In this document: positions 15,290 through 22,787 of the stretch, one piece after another
Layout: the number at the start of each line of letters is the position of its first letter
Position numbering within the stretch: the stretch's first letter is position 1
Assembly (NCBI GenBank): GCA_900545125.1
Contig: UQXS01000016.1
Location: forward strand, 1-22,807
Direction of reading: 5' to 3'
Length of the DNA: 22,807 bases
Source: an uncultured Ruminococcus sp.
GTDB lineage: Bacteria > Bacillota > Clostridia > Oscillospirales > Ruminococcaceae
Position numbers and translations under genes: made by a program
Notes under the pieces: generated by a model
What the model was told of the DNA's origin: nothing
Database searches by the model: none
The model's input: only the letters and a program-made list of their open reading frames with translations

Positions 15290-15295
15290 GGAGTG
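15290..15295 (+). promoter_or_regulatory. RBS that fixes a TTG start
   Basis: GGAGTG lies 8 bases before TTG 15304. The only in-frame ATG nearby is 25 codons further in and has no comparable RBS. Confidence 0.7.
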
Positions 15296-15303
15296 ATTTT
15301 CAC

Positions 15304-16584
15304 TTGAAAACTACTGAAAAAAATGTTAAGAAAGATACAAAGAAAAAAGTAAAAGTAATAAAGGTAAGAACCGTCAGGATGCCGGAAGATAAACCGGAGC
15401 CTGCAAATAGGGAAATAATAGATATTCCTGTGGCTGAGGAGAAGAAAATCCCCGAAAAGAAGCCGGAAGTTCCCAAGGCTGAGGAGAAGAAAATCCCCGA
15501 AAAGAAGCCGGAAGTTCCCAAGGCTGTGGAGAAGAAAATCCCAGAAAAGAAGCCGGAAGTTCCCAAGGCTGTGGAGAAGAAGATCCCCGAAAAAAAGCCG
15601 GAAATCCCAAAGGCTGAGGAGAAGAAAGTTCCCGAAAAAAAGCCGGACAAAACAAAAAAAACTGTAAAACGAACCGAAGATATAGTGACGGTCGGTGAGG
15701 ATGAACTGAACGAACTTATCAAGGATGAGGATGTTGTTATTGATGACGCAAACAATATGTTCATTAATAAAAAAACAGGAACTCTTGTAAAATACATAGG
15801 AACTACAAGTGCTATTATCATTCCGGATTCTATAACGACTATAGGCAGATACGCTTTCAGGGGAAATGAGACCCTCAAAAAAATTATTCTTCCTGACAGC
15901 GTGAAAAGGATAGAAAAGTTTGCATTTTGTCATTGCTTTGCACTGGAGGAAATAGTATTTTCAAATAATCTTGAATCTATCGGCGAAAATGCATTCCTGA
16001 AATGTCAGCGTCTTAAAGAACTCAACTTCCCGCCGTCGCTGAAAGCGATAGGCAAAGGTGCTTTCGGAAGATGCAGCAGTGTTGAAAAGCTTCTTCTTCC
16101 GGCATATCTTCAGAAAATCAGTGATCTCAGCTTTTTCTCTTGCCGCCGACTGAGGAAGATTGTCATTTCCGGTTCTGTGGAATCGATAGGGTTTTCGGCA
16201 TTTTCCGAGTGTTATAATCTGAAAAAAGTCATTATATCAAATTCAGTTGCGGTTATTGGGGAAAGTGCTTTCTCGTGGTGTCGTTCGTTGGAAGAGATCA
16301 CGGTGCCCTCAACGGTTAAAACTGTAAGCAATTGGGCTTTTTACGGCTGTCAGAATCTTACCGACCTTAAAGTCAGCTATCATACCAGGGATATCAAGGA
16401 AGACGCTTTCTGCGGATGTGAAAATCTGTTCAACGTGCACATAATTGAGTTTGACAATGAGGATGTTTCTATGGATGAGATAAAAAAAGGAAGAAAGCAG
16501 GTTATCAAAATCCTGAAACAAGTAAACCGAAAGAGAGCCGAAAGCTATGCCCGTGAATATGGTATAAGTACGCTGTTTATATGA
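15304..16584 (+). CDS. BspA-type leucine-rich-repeat protein with N-terminal Lys/Pro/Glu repeats, no signal peptide
   Basis: 426 residues from a TTG start. Residues 1-43 are strongly basic (KKDTKKKVKVIKVRTVR). Residues 44-115 are five copies of a 15-residue unit (AEEKKIPEKKPEVPK), which should form an extended charged rod. Residues about 165-380 are eight or nine LRR_5/BspA repeats of about 23 residues (pattern IPDSITTIGRYAFRGNETLKKI; SIGENAFLKCQRLKEL). The last 45 residues are basic and helical-looking (KKGRKQVIKILKQVNRKRAE). BspA proteins are usually secreted binding proteins, but I see no signal peptide, membrane segment or anchor, so a cytoplasmic scaffold or nucleic-acid-bound protein is possible. 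It is monocistronic, between its own promoter and the T-box operon. Function unknown. Confidence 0.82.
   Translation: MKTTEKNVKKDTKKKVKVIKVRTVRMPEDKPEPANREIIDIPVAEEKKIPEKKPEVPKAEEKKIPEKKPEVPKAVEKKIPEKKPEVPKAVEKKIPEKKPEIPKAEEKKVPEKKPDKTKKTVKRTEDIVTVGEDELNELIKDEDVVIDDANNMFINKKTGTLVKYIGTTSAIIIPDSITTIGRYAFRGNETLKKIILPDSVKRIEKFAFCHCFALEEIVFSNNLESIGENAFLKCQRLKELNFPPSLKAIGKGAFGRCSSVEKLLLPAYLQKISDLSFFSCRRLRKIVISGSVESIGFSAFSECYNLKKVIISNSVAVIGESAFSWCRSLEEITVPSTVKTVSNWAFYGCQNLTDLKVSYHTRDIKEDAFCGCENLFNVHIIEFDNEDVSMDEIKKGRKQVIKILKQVNRKRAESYAREYGISTLFI
15433..15648 (+). repeat. 45-bp tandem repeat, five units, inside the LRR gene
   Basis: Units start at 15433, 15478, 15523, 15568 and 15613; the last is shortened. 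The first two are identical over 45 bp, while later ones carry a few substitutions (GAG/GTG, CCC/CCA, GTT/ATC). The period is a multiple of three, so copy-number change stays in frame. Confidence 0.92.
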
Positions 16585-16611
16585 CTTTTTGGATTTTTTT
16601 CTGTATGCCTA

Positions 16612-16640
16612 TTGACAATTTGCTGTGAAAGTGATATTAT
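16612..16640 (+). promoter_or_regulatory. sigma-A promoter of the T-box/asnS operon
   Basis: TTGACA (16612-16617), 17-bp spacer, TATTAT (16635-16640). Transcription would start near 16647, just before the T-box leader. Confidence 0.85.
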
Positions 16641-16649
16641 ATTAATAAT

Positions 16650-16915
16650 AAATGCCATGACGGAGAGAAGTAATGCAGAAATTCGGTCGCAGAGAGTACG
16701 GAAAAGGTGTGAGCCGTATACCAGAGTCAGCATGAATAACACTCCTGAGCATCAAACCCAAAGGCGGTGGCGTCATTCGGCGTTCTGAGGCTTAGTAGGG
16801 GCGACGTTTTCTGTACGTTAGAGCAGACAAGAGTGACCGCACAGCGGTAATTCAGGTGGTACCACGGAAGCAATGGCGCTCCCGTCCTGTGAGAAAGCAG
16901 GATGGGAGCGCTTTT
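16650..16915 (+). ncRNA. T-box riboswitch sensing tRNA-Asn
   Basis: 5' leader of asnS that reads uncharged tRNA and prevents early termination. It has a Stem I region (CAGAGAGTACGG...GGTGTGAGCCGTA), a specifier segment GAATAACAC in which AAC (16738-16740) is an Asn codon matching the downstream gene, and the T-box proper GGTGGTACCACGG at 16855-16867. The bulge TGGT can pair with the tRNA 3' GCCA using a G-U pair. A terminator hairpin follows. When asparagine is scarce, uncharged tRNA-Asn should stabilise the antiterminator and switch on the operon. Confidence 0.93.
16876..16915 (+). terminator. T-box terminator hairpin
   Basis: 14-bp stem 16876-16889/16898-16911 with one G-U pair and an 8-base loop, then TTTT. 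The T-box sequence just upstream is positioned for the competing antiterminator fold. Confidence 0.9.
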
Positions 16916-16971
16916 ATACTGATATTAGTATTAATTTCCTGTCCTGATATTTATGAAAGGAACGATTATTA

Positions 16972-18348
16972 ATGAAGCACACTGACATTAAATCTATTAT
17001 TGGCTCAAAAGAGGAATTTATCGGCAAAACCGTTACAGTATGCGGCTGGGTGCGTACATCCAGAAATTCTAAAAGTGTTGCATTTGCCGAACTCAACGAC
17101 GGAACATCACTTAAAAATATCCAGGTGGTAATTGAAAAGAATGACAGCACAGATTTCAAAGAACCACGTGTAGGTATGGCTGTCAAGGTTACCGGTACAG
17201 CAGTGGAGGGCAGAAACAATACTGTTGAGATCAACGCTGTTCCCGGCGATATTCAGATTCTCGGCGACTGTCCGACTGATTATCCTCTCCAGAAGAAGGG
17301 ACATACTCTGGAATTTCTTCGTTCTATCCCGCACCTCAGAGGAAGAACGAACACTTTCAATGCCGTATGGCGTGTACGTTCTGTTCTTGCTGCTTCGCTG
17401 CACAAGTATTTTCAGAGCAATAACTACGTATATATTAACACTCCGCTTATTACCGGAAGCGACTGTGAGGGAGCAGGCGAGATGTTCCAGGTAACTACAA
17501 ACGGATATACTACAGAGTACAAGAGCGAGGAAGAGTATTACTCCAATGACTTTTTCGGCAGACGTGCAGGACTTTCTGTTTCCGGACAGCTTGAGGGAGA
17601 AGTCGCAGCTATGGCAATGGGCAAGATCTATACGTTTGGTCCGAGCTTCCGTGCCGAGAACAGCAATACTCCAAAGCATCTGGCTGAATTCTGGCATATC
17701 GAGCCGGAGATTGCCTTTGCTGAGATCGACGATGTTATCGAGATTGCCGAAGATATGATAAAGTACGTTATAAGGGAACTTCTTGAAACTTGTCCTGATG
17801 AGATAGCTTTTTTTGACGCTCATTTTGAGAAGGGTCTTAAAGCACGTCTTGAGGAGCTTATCTCCCATGATTTTGGCAGAGTGACCTACACAGAGGCTAT
17901 AAAACTGCTTCAGGAATCTGGCGAGGATTTTGTATATCCCGTTGAATGGGGATGCGATCTCCAGACAGAGCACGAACGCTATATATCCGAGAAAGTATTT
18001 AAGAAAGCTGTTTTCGTAACGGATTACCCCAAGGAGATAAAGTCTTTCTATATGAAGCAGAATCCAGACGGAAAGACCGTTGCGGCTGTTGATCTGCTCG
18101 TTCCCGGTGTCGGCGAGATTATCGGAGGAAGCGAAAGAGAAGCCGATTATAACAAGCTGGTTGCCGCAATGGAGGAAAGAGGAATGAATCTCAGCCTTTA
18201 CAGCGACTATCTCGATCTGAGAAAGTTTGGTTCAGTACCTCACGGCGGATTTGGTCTTGGATTTGAGAGACTTATCATGTATACAACAGGAATGGCTAAT
18301 ATCCGTGACGTTATTCTTTATCCCAGAACGGTCGGTTCTATAAGATAA
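16972..18348 (+). CDS. asnS: asparaginyl-tRNA synthetase
   Basis: Class II aminoacyl-tRNA synthetase that charges tRNA-Asn; cytoplasmic, 458 residues, full length. The N-terminal OB-fold anticodon-binding domain covers about 15-100 (VTVCGWVRTSRNSKSVAFAELNDG). Class II motif 2 is at 226-247 (FRAENSNTPKH) and motif 3 at about 425-437 (GGFGLGFERL), and it ends in the family-typical RDVILYPRTVGSIR. The segment SNTPKHLAEFWHIEPE is AsnRS-like and argues against AspRS. The RBS GAAAGGA lies 10 bases upstream. It is controlled by the T-box, whose specifier is an Asn codon. The small lipoprotein gene follows after 24 bases with no terminator. Confidence 0.97.
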   Translation: MKHTDIKSIIGSKEEFIGKTVTVCGWVRTSRNSKSVAFAELNDGTSLKNIQVVIEKNDSTDFKEPRVGMAVKVTGTAVEGRNNTVEINAVPGDIQILGDCPTDYPLQKKGHTLEFLRSIPHLRGRTNTFNAVWRVRSVLAASLHKYFQSNNYVYINTPLITGSDCEGAGEMFQVTTNGYTTEYKSEEEYYSNDFFGRRAGLSVSGQLEGEVAAMAMGKIYTFGPSFRAENSNTPKHLAEFWHIEPEIAFAEIDDVIEIAEDMIKYVIRELLETCPDEIAFFDAHFEKGLKARLEELISHDFGRVTYTEAIKLLQESGEDFVYPVEWGCDLQTEHERYISEKVFKKAVFVTDYPKEIKSFYMKQNPDGKTVAAVDLLVPGVGEIIGGSEREADYNKLVAAMEERGMNLSLYSDYLDLRKFGSVPHGGFGLGFERLIMYTTGMANIRDVILYPRTVGSIR

Positions 18349-18372
18349 TTTATTTATGAAAGGAATTATATT

Positions 18373-19032
18373 ATGAAAAAAACATTGTCATTTATATCAG
18401 TTCTCGTACTTGTTACAGGAGCATTCGTTTCCTGCGGAGATAAGGAGGGCAAGGAAAGTTCAGAGAAAAAAGAAAAGAAATCTGATAAGGGAATTGTCGG
18501 CACATGGATACCCAGCGGAGATACTCTGGAAGAAATGGAAAAAGAGTTTGGCGGCGGTATGTCAGTGGAAAGTGCAGAGCTTGTCATTACTGAAACAGAG
18601 ATGTCGATGAACGCCTCCATAAATGCGTCTGATCTGTTCTGCGTTACTGACGACGGATTTAATCTTTCCGGTCAGTCTTTTGATATGGAGTATGACGGAA
18701 AGGTGATTACAATCGTTGCAGACGGTCAGGAATTGGCAGAGTTTGCACGTGTGGACGATCCGGATGAAGATAATGTTTACGGCAAGTATAAAAACGATGA
18801 AATGTCTGATATTGCGTCAGGTGGTGAAATGATCTTTGATTTCGCTGAGAGCGGAGTTTCATATATGATCATTTACATGAAAGAGGAATACACCTACGAC
18901 GAAAAAACCAGCAAGCTTACTACTACTGACGCTGACGGTGAAACAGAGGAAGTTGAATATAAGGTAGACGGTGATACGCTGACTATCACCGACGAAGAGG
19001 GAACGACCGAGACATTTTCACGTAAAGAGTAA
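18373..19032 (+). CDS. small lipoprotein, function unknown
   Basis: 219 residues. The signal peptide ends in FVSC, with lipidated Cys21. A Lys/Glu/Ser spacer follows, then GIVGTWIPSGDTLEEME, the kind of opening found in small lipocalin-like lipoproteins of clostridia. The rest alternates short beta-strand-like segments with acidic turns (VITIVADGQELAEF, DADGETEEVEYKVDGDTLTITD) and is very acidic overall. It would sit on the outer face of the membrane. The RBS GAAAGGA resembles that of asnS. It lies between asnS and asnA in the T-box operon, an odd place for a surface protein. No specific function can be given. Confidence 0.8.
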   Translation: MKKTLSFISVLVLVTGAFVSCGDKEGKESSEKKEKKSDKGIVGTWIPSGDTLEEMEKEFGGGMSVESAELVITETEMSMNASINASDLFCVTDDGFNLSGQSFDMEYDGKVITIVADGQELAEFARVDDPDEDNVYGKYKNDEMSDIASGGEMIFDFAESGVSYMIIYMKEEYTYDEKTSKLTTTDADGETEEVEYKVDGDTLTITDEEGTTETFSRKE

Positions 19033-19055
19033 TAACTCTATAAACAAGCTTTAAA

Positions 19056-19085
19056 ACAACAGCCGTCAATGGCGCCGGCTGCTGT
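19056..19085 (+). promoter_or_regulatory. inverted repeat between the lipoprotein gene and asnA
   Basis: ACAACAGCCG (19056-19065) and CGGCTGCTGT (19076-19085) pair with one mismatch around a 10-base loop. There is no T-run downstream (ATAAATTATC), so strong termination is unlikely. It may be a processing site or a weak attenuator that splits the operon. Confidence 0.5.
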
Positions 19086-19099
19086 ATAAATTATCAAGT

Positions 19100-19105
19100 A
19101 AAGGA
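19100..19105 (+). promoter_or_regulatory. RBS deciding the asnA start
   Basis: AAAGGA lies 9 bases before ATG 19115. The upstream in-frame ATG at 19106 abuts it and cannot use it. Confidence 0.75.
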
Positions 19106-19114
19106 ATGATACGT

Positions 19115-20125
19115 ATGTCCAGATCACTGTACATCCCGGAGGGCTATAAGACGGCTCTCACAATCAGAGAAACACAGCACGCAATCAAGTATATCAAGGA
19201 TATCTTTCAGCAGGCGCTGTCGATAGTCCTGACCCTCGACCGTGTTTCAGCTCCCCTTATCGTTAAAAAGGGCAGCGGCATCAATGACGATCTTAACGGC
19301 ATTGAGCGCAAGGTAGATTTTGATATCAAGGAAATAGGCAGCGAAGCAGAAGTAGTTCAATCTCTTGCAAAGTGGAAGAGAACTGCGCTTTATCGCTACG
19401 GCTATGAGCCGGGGGAGGGAATTTATACTGATATGAATGCTATCCGCCGTGACGACGATACCGACAATACCCATTCGATCTTTGTGGATCAGTGGGACTG
19501 GGAAAAGGTCATAACACGTGAAAAACGTACTATTGATTATCTGAAAGAAACTGTCAGAAACGTGGTAAAAGCTGTTGTATATACCAAGAGAAAGGTAAGT
19601 CACAGATATCCCGTGCTTACCGATAAGATCAGCGATGAGGTATTCTTCATAACGACACAGGAACTGGAGAATATGTATCCCGATAAAACTCCCCACGAAA
19701 GGGAGCGTCTTATCACTAAAGAGCATAAGACGGTTTTCATCATGCAGATAGGCGGAAAGCTTGCAAGCGGAGAAAAGCACGACGGCAGAGCGCCCGATTA
19801 CGATGACTGGTCACTTAACGGAGATATCTTCTTCTGGGATGAAGTTCTGGACAATGCTCTTGAGATTTCGTCAATGGGAATCCGTGTTGACGCTCAGTCG
19901 CTGACATCGCAGCTTAAAGAGTGCGGCGCAGAGGACAGAATGCAGTACAAGTATCACCAGATGATAGCTGACGGAACGCTGCCTCTTACTATCGGCGGCG
20001 GAATAGGACAGTCAAGACTTTGTATGCTCCTGCTTGAAAAGGCTCATATCGGTGAAGTACAATCGTCTGTATGGCCGGAAGACATGGTGGAAAAGTGTGC
20101 TGAAAACGGCATTACTCTTCTTTGA
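19115..20125 (+). CDS. asnA: aspartate-ammonia ligase (asparagine synthetase A)
   Basis: Makes asparagine from aspartate, ammonia and ATP; cytoplasmic homodimer related to class II tRNA synthetases. The 336 residues compare with about 330 for E. coli AsnA. The family landmarks are all here: YIPEGYKTAL, IRETQHAIKYIKD, LDRVSAPLIVKKGSGINDDLNG near the start, SIFVDQWDWEKVI mid-protein, and PLTIGGGIGQSRLCMLLLEK in the C-terminal ATP-binding part. The start is set at ATG 19115 by its RBS. It lies downstream of the Asn T-box with asnS, so asparagine supply and tRNA-Asn charging appear co-regulated. The stop lies 17 bases before the dapF start. Confidence 0.96.
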   Translation: MSRSLYIPEGYKTALTIRETQHAIKYIKDIFQQALSIVLTLDRVSAPLIVKKGSGINDDLNGIERKVDFDIKEIGSEAEVVQSLAKWKRTALYRYGYEPGEGIYTDMNAIRRDDDTDNTHSIFVDQWDWEKVITREKRTIDYLKETVRNVVKAVVYTKRKVSHRYPVLTDKISDEVFFITTQELENMYPDKTPHERERLITKEHKTVFIMQIGGKLASGEKHDGRAPDYDDWSLNGDIFFWDEVLDNALEISSMGIRVDAQSLTSQLKECGAEDRMQYKYHQMIADGTLPLTIGGGIGQSRLCMLLLEKAHIGEVQSSVWPEDMVEKCAENGITLL

Positions 20126-20130
20126 TGAAC

Positions 20131-20135
20131 GGAGA
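20131..20135 (+). promoter_or_regulatory. RBS deciding the dapF start
   Basis: GGAGA lies 7 bases before ATG 20143. The upstream in-frame TTG 20122 and ATG 20125 overlap the asnA stop and lack an RBS. Confidence 0.75.
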
Positions 20136-20142
20136 TATTGCC

Positions 20143-21021
20143 ATGAAATTTTCAAAAATGCACGGCATTGGCAACGATTATATTTATGTCAACTGCTTTG
20201 AGGAAAAAATTGACGGGCCGGAGAAAATATCCGTTATCGTAAGCGACAGACACAAGGGCATAGGTTCTGACGGTCTTGTGCTGATTATGCCGTCTGATAA
20301 GGCAGATTTTCGCATGAGGATATTCAATGCCGACGGCTCGGAGGCTATGATGTGCGGAAACGCAACACGCTGTATCGGAAAATATGTTTATGATATGGGT
20401 ATGACCGATAAGACGGAGCTTTCTCTTGAAACAAATTCCGGAATAAAATATCTTGCTCTTTCCGTATCTGACGGAAAGGTTGATTCGGTTTCTGTTGATA
20501 TGGGCAAGGCAATCCTGAAACCGTCTGACATCCCCGTGGACAGCGATCTTGAACTCTTTGTAGATCAGCCTGTGGAGGTTAACGGAAAGATGTACAATAT
20601 CACCTGCGTTTCAATGGGAAATCCGCACGCAGTTATCTTTACGGAAGATGTTGACGGACTTGATCTTGAAAAGATCGGTCCTTCATTTGAAAATCACAAG
20701 CTGTTCCCGAATCGGATAAATACGGAGTTTATTGAAGTAATTGACGGTCATACGCTGAAAATGCGTGTCTGGGAGCGTGGCAGCGGCGAGACCTTTGCCT
20801 GCGGTACGGGAACCTGCGCCGCAGTTGTTGCAGCGGTACTCAATGGCATCTGCCCGAAAAACGAGGAAATACTCGTTCATCTGAGGGGCGGAGATCTGCG
20901 CATAATCTGGAAAAACGACGGTACAGTACTTATGGACGGCCCGGCGGAATATATCTGCGGGGGTATAGTTCCAGATGAATTTATCAACAGCAAAAAGGAG
21001 AATGTAGTATGCCGCAGTTGA
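20143..21021 (+). CDS. dapF: diaminopimelate epimerase
   Basis: Converts LL- to meso-diaminopimelate for lysine and peptidoglycan synthesis; cytoplasmic, 292 residues, usual length. It is a cofactor-independent two-cysteine racemase: C71 in CGNATRC and C220 in ACGTGTC are the catalytic pair. The N-terminal KFSKMHGIGNDY and GIGSDGLV are family signatures. The start is ATG 20143. The last 13 bases overlap the dapL gene, giving tight coupling with the enzyme that makes its substrate. It lies in the asnS-asnA operon. Confidence 0.97.
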   Translation: MKFSKMHGIGNDYIYVNCFEEKIDGPEKISVIVSDRHKGIGSDGLVLIMPSDKADFRMRIFNADGSEAMMCGNATRCIGKYVYDMGMTDKTELSLETNSGIKYLALSVSDGKVDSVSVDMGKAILKPSDIPVDSDLELFVDQPVEVNGKMYNITCVSMGNPHAVIFTEDVDGLDLEKIGPSFENHKLFPNRINTEFIEVIDGHTLKMRVWERGSGETFACGTGTCAAVVAAVLNGICPKNEEILVHLRGGDLRIIWKNDGTVLMDGPAEYICGGIVPDEFINSKKENVVCRS

Positions 21022-22217
21022 ATGAAAACTTTTTAAAGCTTGAAAAGAATTATCTTTTTATTAATATTGCAAAGAAAATTGCAGCTTTTAAGGAGGCAAA
21101 TCCTGATGCGGATATAATCCGTATGGGTATCGGAGATGTTACTCTGCCTATTGCTCCCGTGGTTATTGAGGCAATGAAAAAGGGCTGTGATGAAATGGGC
21201 GTTAGGGAAACTTTCAGGGGCTACGAGGACAGCGGCGCAGGCTATGATTTTTTGAAAGAAGCCGTATCACGTTATTATAAGAGTTTCGGCGCTGATGTTG
21301 CTCCCGGAGAAATACGCATTAACGACGGCGCAAAGAGCGACTGCGGAAATATTGTTGATATTTTCGGCGACGATAACGTTATCCTTGTTACCGACCCGGC
21401 ATATCCCGTTTATGTTGATTCCAACCTTATGAGCGGACGGAAGATAATCTATGCCAATTCCAACGAGGAGAACGGCTTTGCGGCTATGCCGGATGAAAGC
21501 GTTCATGCAGATATAATATACCTCTGTTCGCCCAACAATCCTACGGGATCGGTATATACGGCAGAGCAGCTTAAAATCTGGATTGACTATGCAAAGAAAA
21601 ATAACGCCGTTATTATTTACGATTCAGCTTATGAGGCATTTATTACCGACCCGGATGTGCCCAGAAGTATATTCTGCGTTGAGGGAGCAAAGGAGTGCGC
21701 TATCGAGATGTGCTCGCTGTCCAAGACGGCAGGATTTACAGGCATGAGATGCGGATATACGGTTATTCCAGATGCTTTAAAGGTAACTGCAAGTGACGGA
21801 ACCGAGGTATCTGTTTCGCAGATCTGGGGACGTAGACAGGGCAGTAAGTTCAACGGTGTTTCATATCCTGTTCAGTGTGCGGCTGCGGCAGTTTTCACCG
21901 AGGAGGGTTTAAAGCAGGTTCATGAGAACATTGCCTACTATCAGGAGAACGCAAAAATAATCGCCGGAACAATGACAAAGCTCGGCGTAAAGTTTACCGG
22001 AGGCGTGAATTCGCCGTACATCTGGTTCAAGTGTCCCGGAAATATGGGAAGCTGGGAATTTTTTGATCTCATGCTTGAAAAGATTCATGTTGTCGGTACT
22101 CCCGGCGCAGGATTCGGAAGAAACGGCGAGGGATGGTTCAGATTAACTGCATTCGGAGACAGACAGGCTAATATCGAGGCTATGAAACGGTTTGAAAAGC
22201 TGGTAAGCGGTATATAA
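21009..22217 (+). CDS. dapL: LL-diaminopimelate aminotransferase
   Basis: PLP-dependent class I aminotransferase that turns tetrahydrodipicolinate plus glutamate directly into LL-diaminopimelate, bypassing the succinylase and acetylase branches. Cytoplasmic, 402 residues, full length. The N-terminal NENFLKLEKNYLF and GIGDVTLP are DapL signatures. The PLP lysine is K239 in SLSKTAGFTG, and SPNNPTG (174-180) and YDSAYEAF (204-211) are further active-site motifs. RMGIGDV at 38-44 and the tail EGWFRLTAFGD complete the match. It overlaps dapF and is closed by a strong terminator. The dapF/dapL pair gives the last two steps to meso-DAP by the aminotransferase route. Confidence 0.96.
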   Translation: MPQLNENFLKLEKNYLFINIAKKIAAFKEANPDADIIRMGIGDVTLPIAPVVIEAMKKGCDEMGVRETFRGYEDSGAGYDFLKEAVSRYYKSFGADVAPGEIRINDGAKSDCGNIVDIFGDDNVILVTDPAYPVYVDSNLMSGRKIIYANSNEENGFAAMPDESVHADIIYLCSPNNPTGSVYTAEQLKIWIDYAKKNNAVIIYDSAYEAFITDPDVPRSIFCVEGAKECAIEMCSLSKTAGFTGMRCGYTVIPDALKVTASDGTEVSVSQIWGRRQGSKFNGVSYPVQCAAAAVFTEEGLKQVHENIAYYQENAKIIAGTMTKLGVKFTGGVNSPYIWFKCPGNMGSWEFFDLMLEKIHVVGTPGAGFGRNGEGWFRLTAFGDRQANIEAMKRFEKLVSGI

Positions 22218-22237
22218 AATATTCTTCAAAGTATAGT

Positions 22238-22267
22238 AAAGGAGACTGCATTTGCGGTCTCCTTTTT
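22238..22267 (+). terminator. terminator of the asnS-dapL operon
   Basis: 12-bp stem 22238-22249/22254-22265 with one G-T pair and an ATTT loop, running into five T (22263-22267). Confidence 0.92.
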
Positions 22268-22723
22268 GTGCTATTTTACAATTATCGGCAGACGAAGTGT
22301 GTAAAACATACTGGCAACCGCAACTCAAGCCAAAGAATTGCTCAAATTTCGCGCTAACTACAGAGTTATATGTGTAAACATTAGAGTATCCATCGAAGCG
22401 TACACGATAACCTCGGTCTACGTAATTTCGCATTGTAAATGCAGGCTGTTCCCCTCCAATTACAAAGTGTCGGATTGTATATATTACTATCCGTATTTTA
22501 ATTGTAACATAAATTCACAGAAAATGCAATAGGTTTTGCTGATTTTTTAAAAATTTCAAACTTGCTTTTTGCGGACAAAGTGTAAAGAATGTTTTTTGCC
22601 TGAAAACGCCATCTTTTTCAATTATGCTTCAAACCTCACAAAATGTAAAGCGTTTTCTGATTATTCTTGCTTTCATCCTTCTTGCCTGAATACACTTTTT
22701 TTCTGCATAACGGTAATATATTG
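22268..22723. other. non-coding AT-rich stretch with a loosely repeated motif
   Basis: No open frame here has an RBS or protein-like composition. The motif ACAAAGTGT or close variants recurs at 22292-22300, 22462-22470, 22575-22583 and 22638-22645; the last two continue as TGTAAAG and are each followed by TTGCCTGAA (22597-22604, 22682-22690). This may be an old direct duplication. I see no tRNA, riboswitch or attachment site in it. Confidence 0.45.
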
Positions 22724-22752
22724 TTGACAAACTATCATATTTATGATATGAT
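22724..22752 (+). promoter_or_regulatory. promoter with an operator-like palindrome for the gene at the right edge
   Basis: TTGACA (22724-22729), 17-bp spacer, TATGAT (22747-22752). The palindrome TATCATA-TT-TATGATA (22733-22748) fills the spacer, and a second inverted repeat, TTAAC/GTTAA, lies at 22760-22776. A dimeric regulator binding here would block polymerase. Confidence 0.72.
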
Positions 22753-22787
22753 AAATTCGTTAACATCATTAGTTAATTTGAGGTGAC

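Noticed and set aside
15433..15648. Regular repeats considered as a CRISPR array
   Set aside because: Units are contiguous with no unique spacers and encode an in-frame peptide repeat; no cas genes are present.
15232..15933. Minus-strand open frames with Phe/Leu/Ser/Gly repeats opposite the LRR gene
   Set aside because: The repeats are just the 45-bp tandem repeat read in antisense; the plus strand has promoter, RBS and LRR motifs.
17107..17973. Long minus-strand open frame opposite asnS
   Set aside because: Antisense to a well-conserved synthetase; no RBS or recognisable product.
22143..22532. Small open frames in the gap after dapL
   Set aside because: No RBS, composition unlike protein, and they cross the dapL terminator or lie in AT-rich non-coding DNA.
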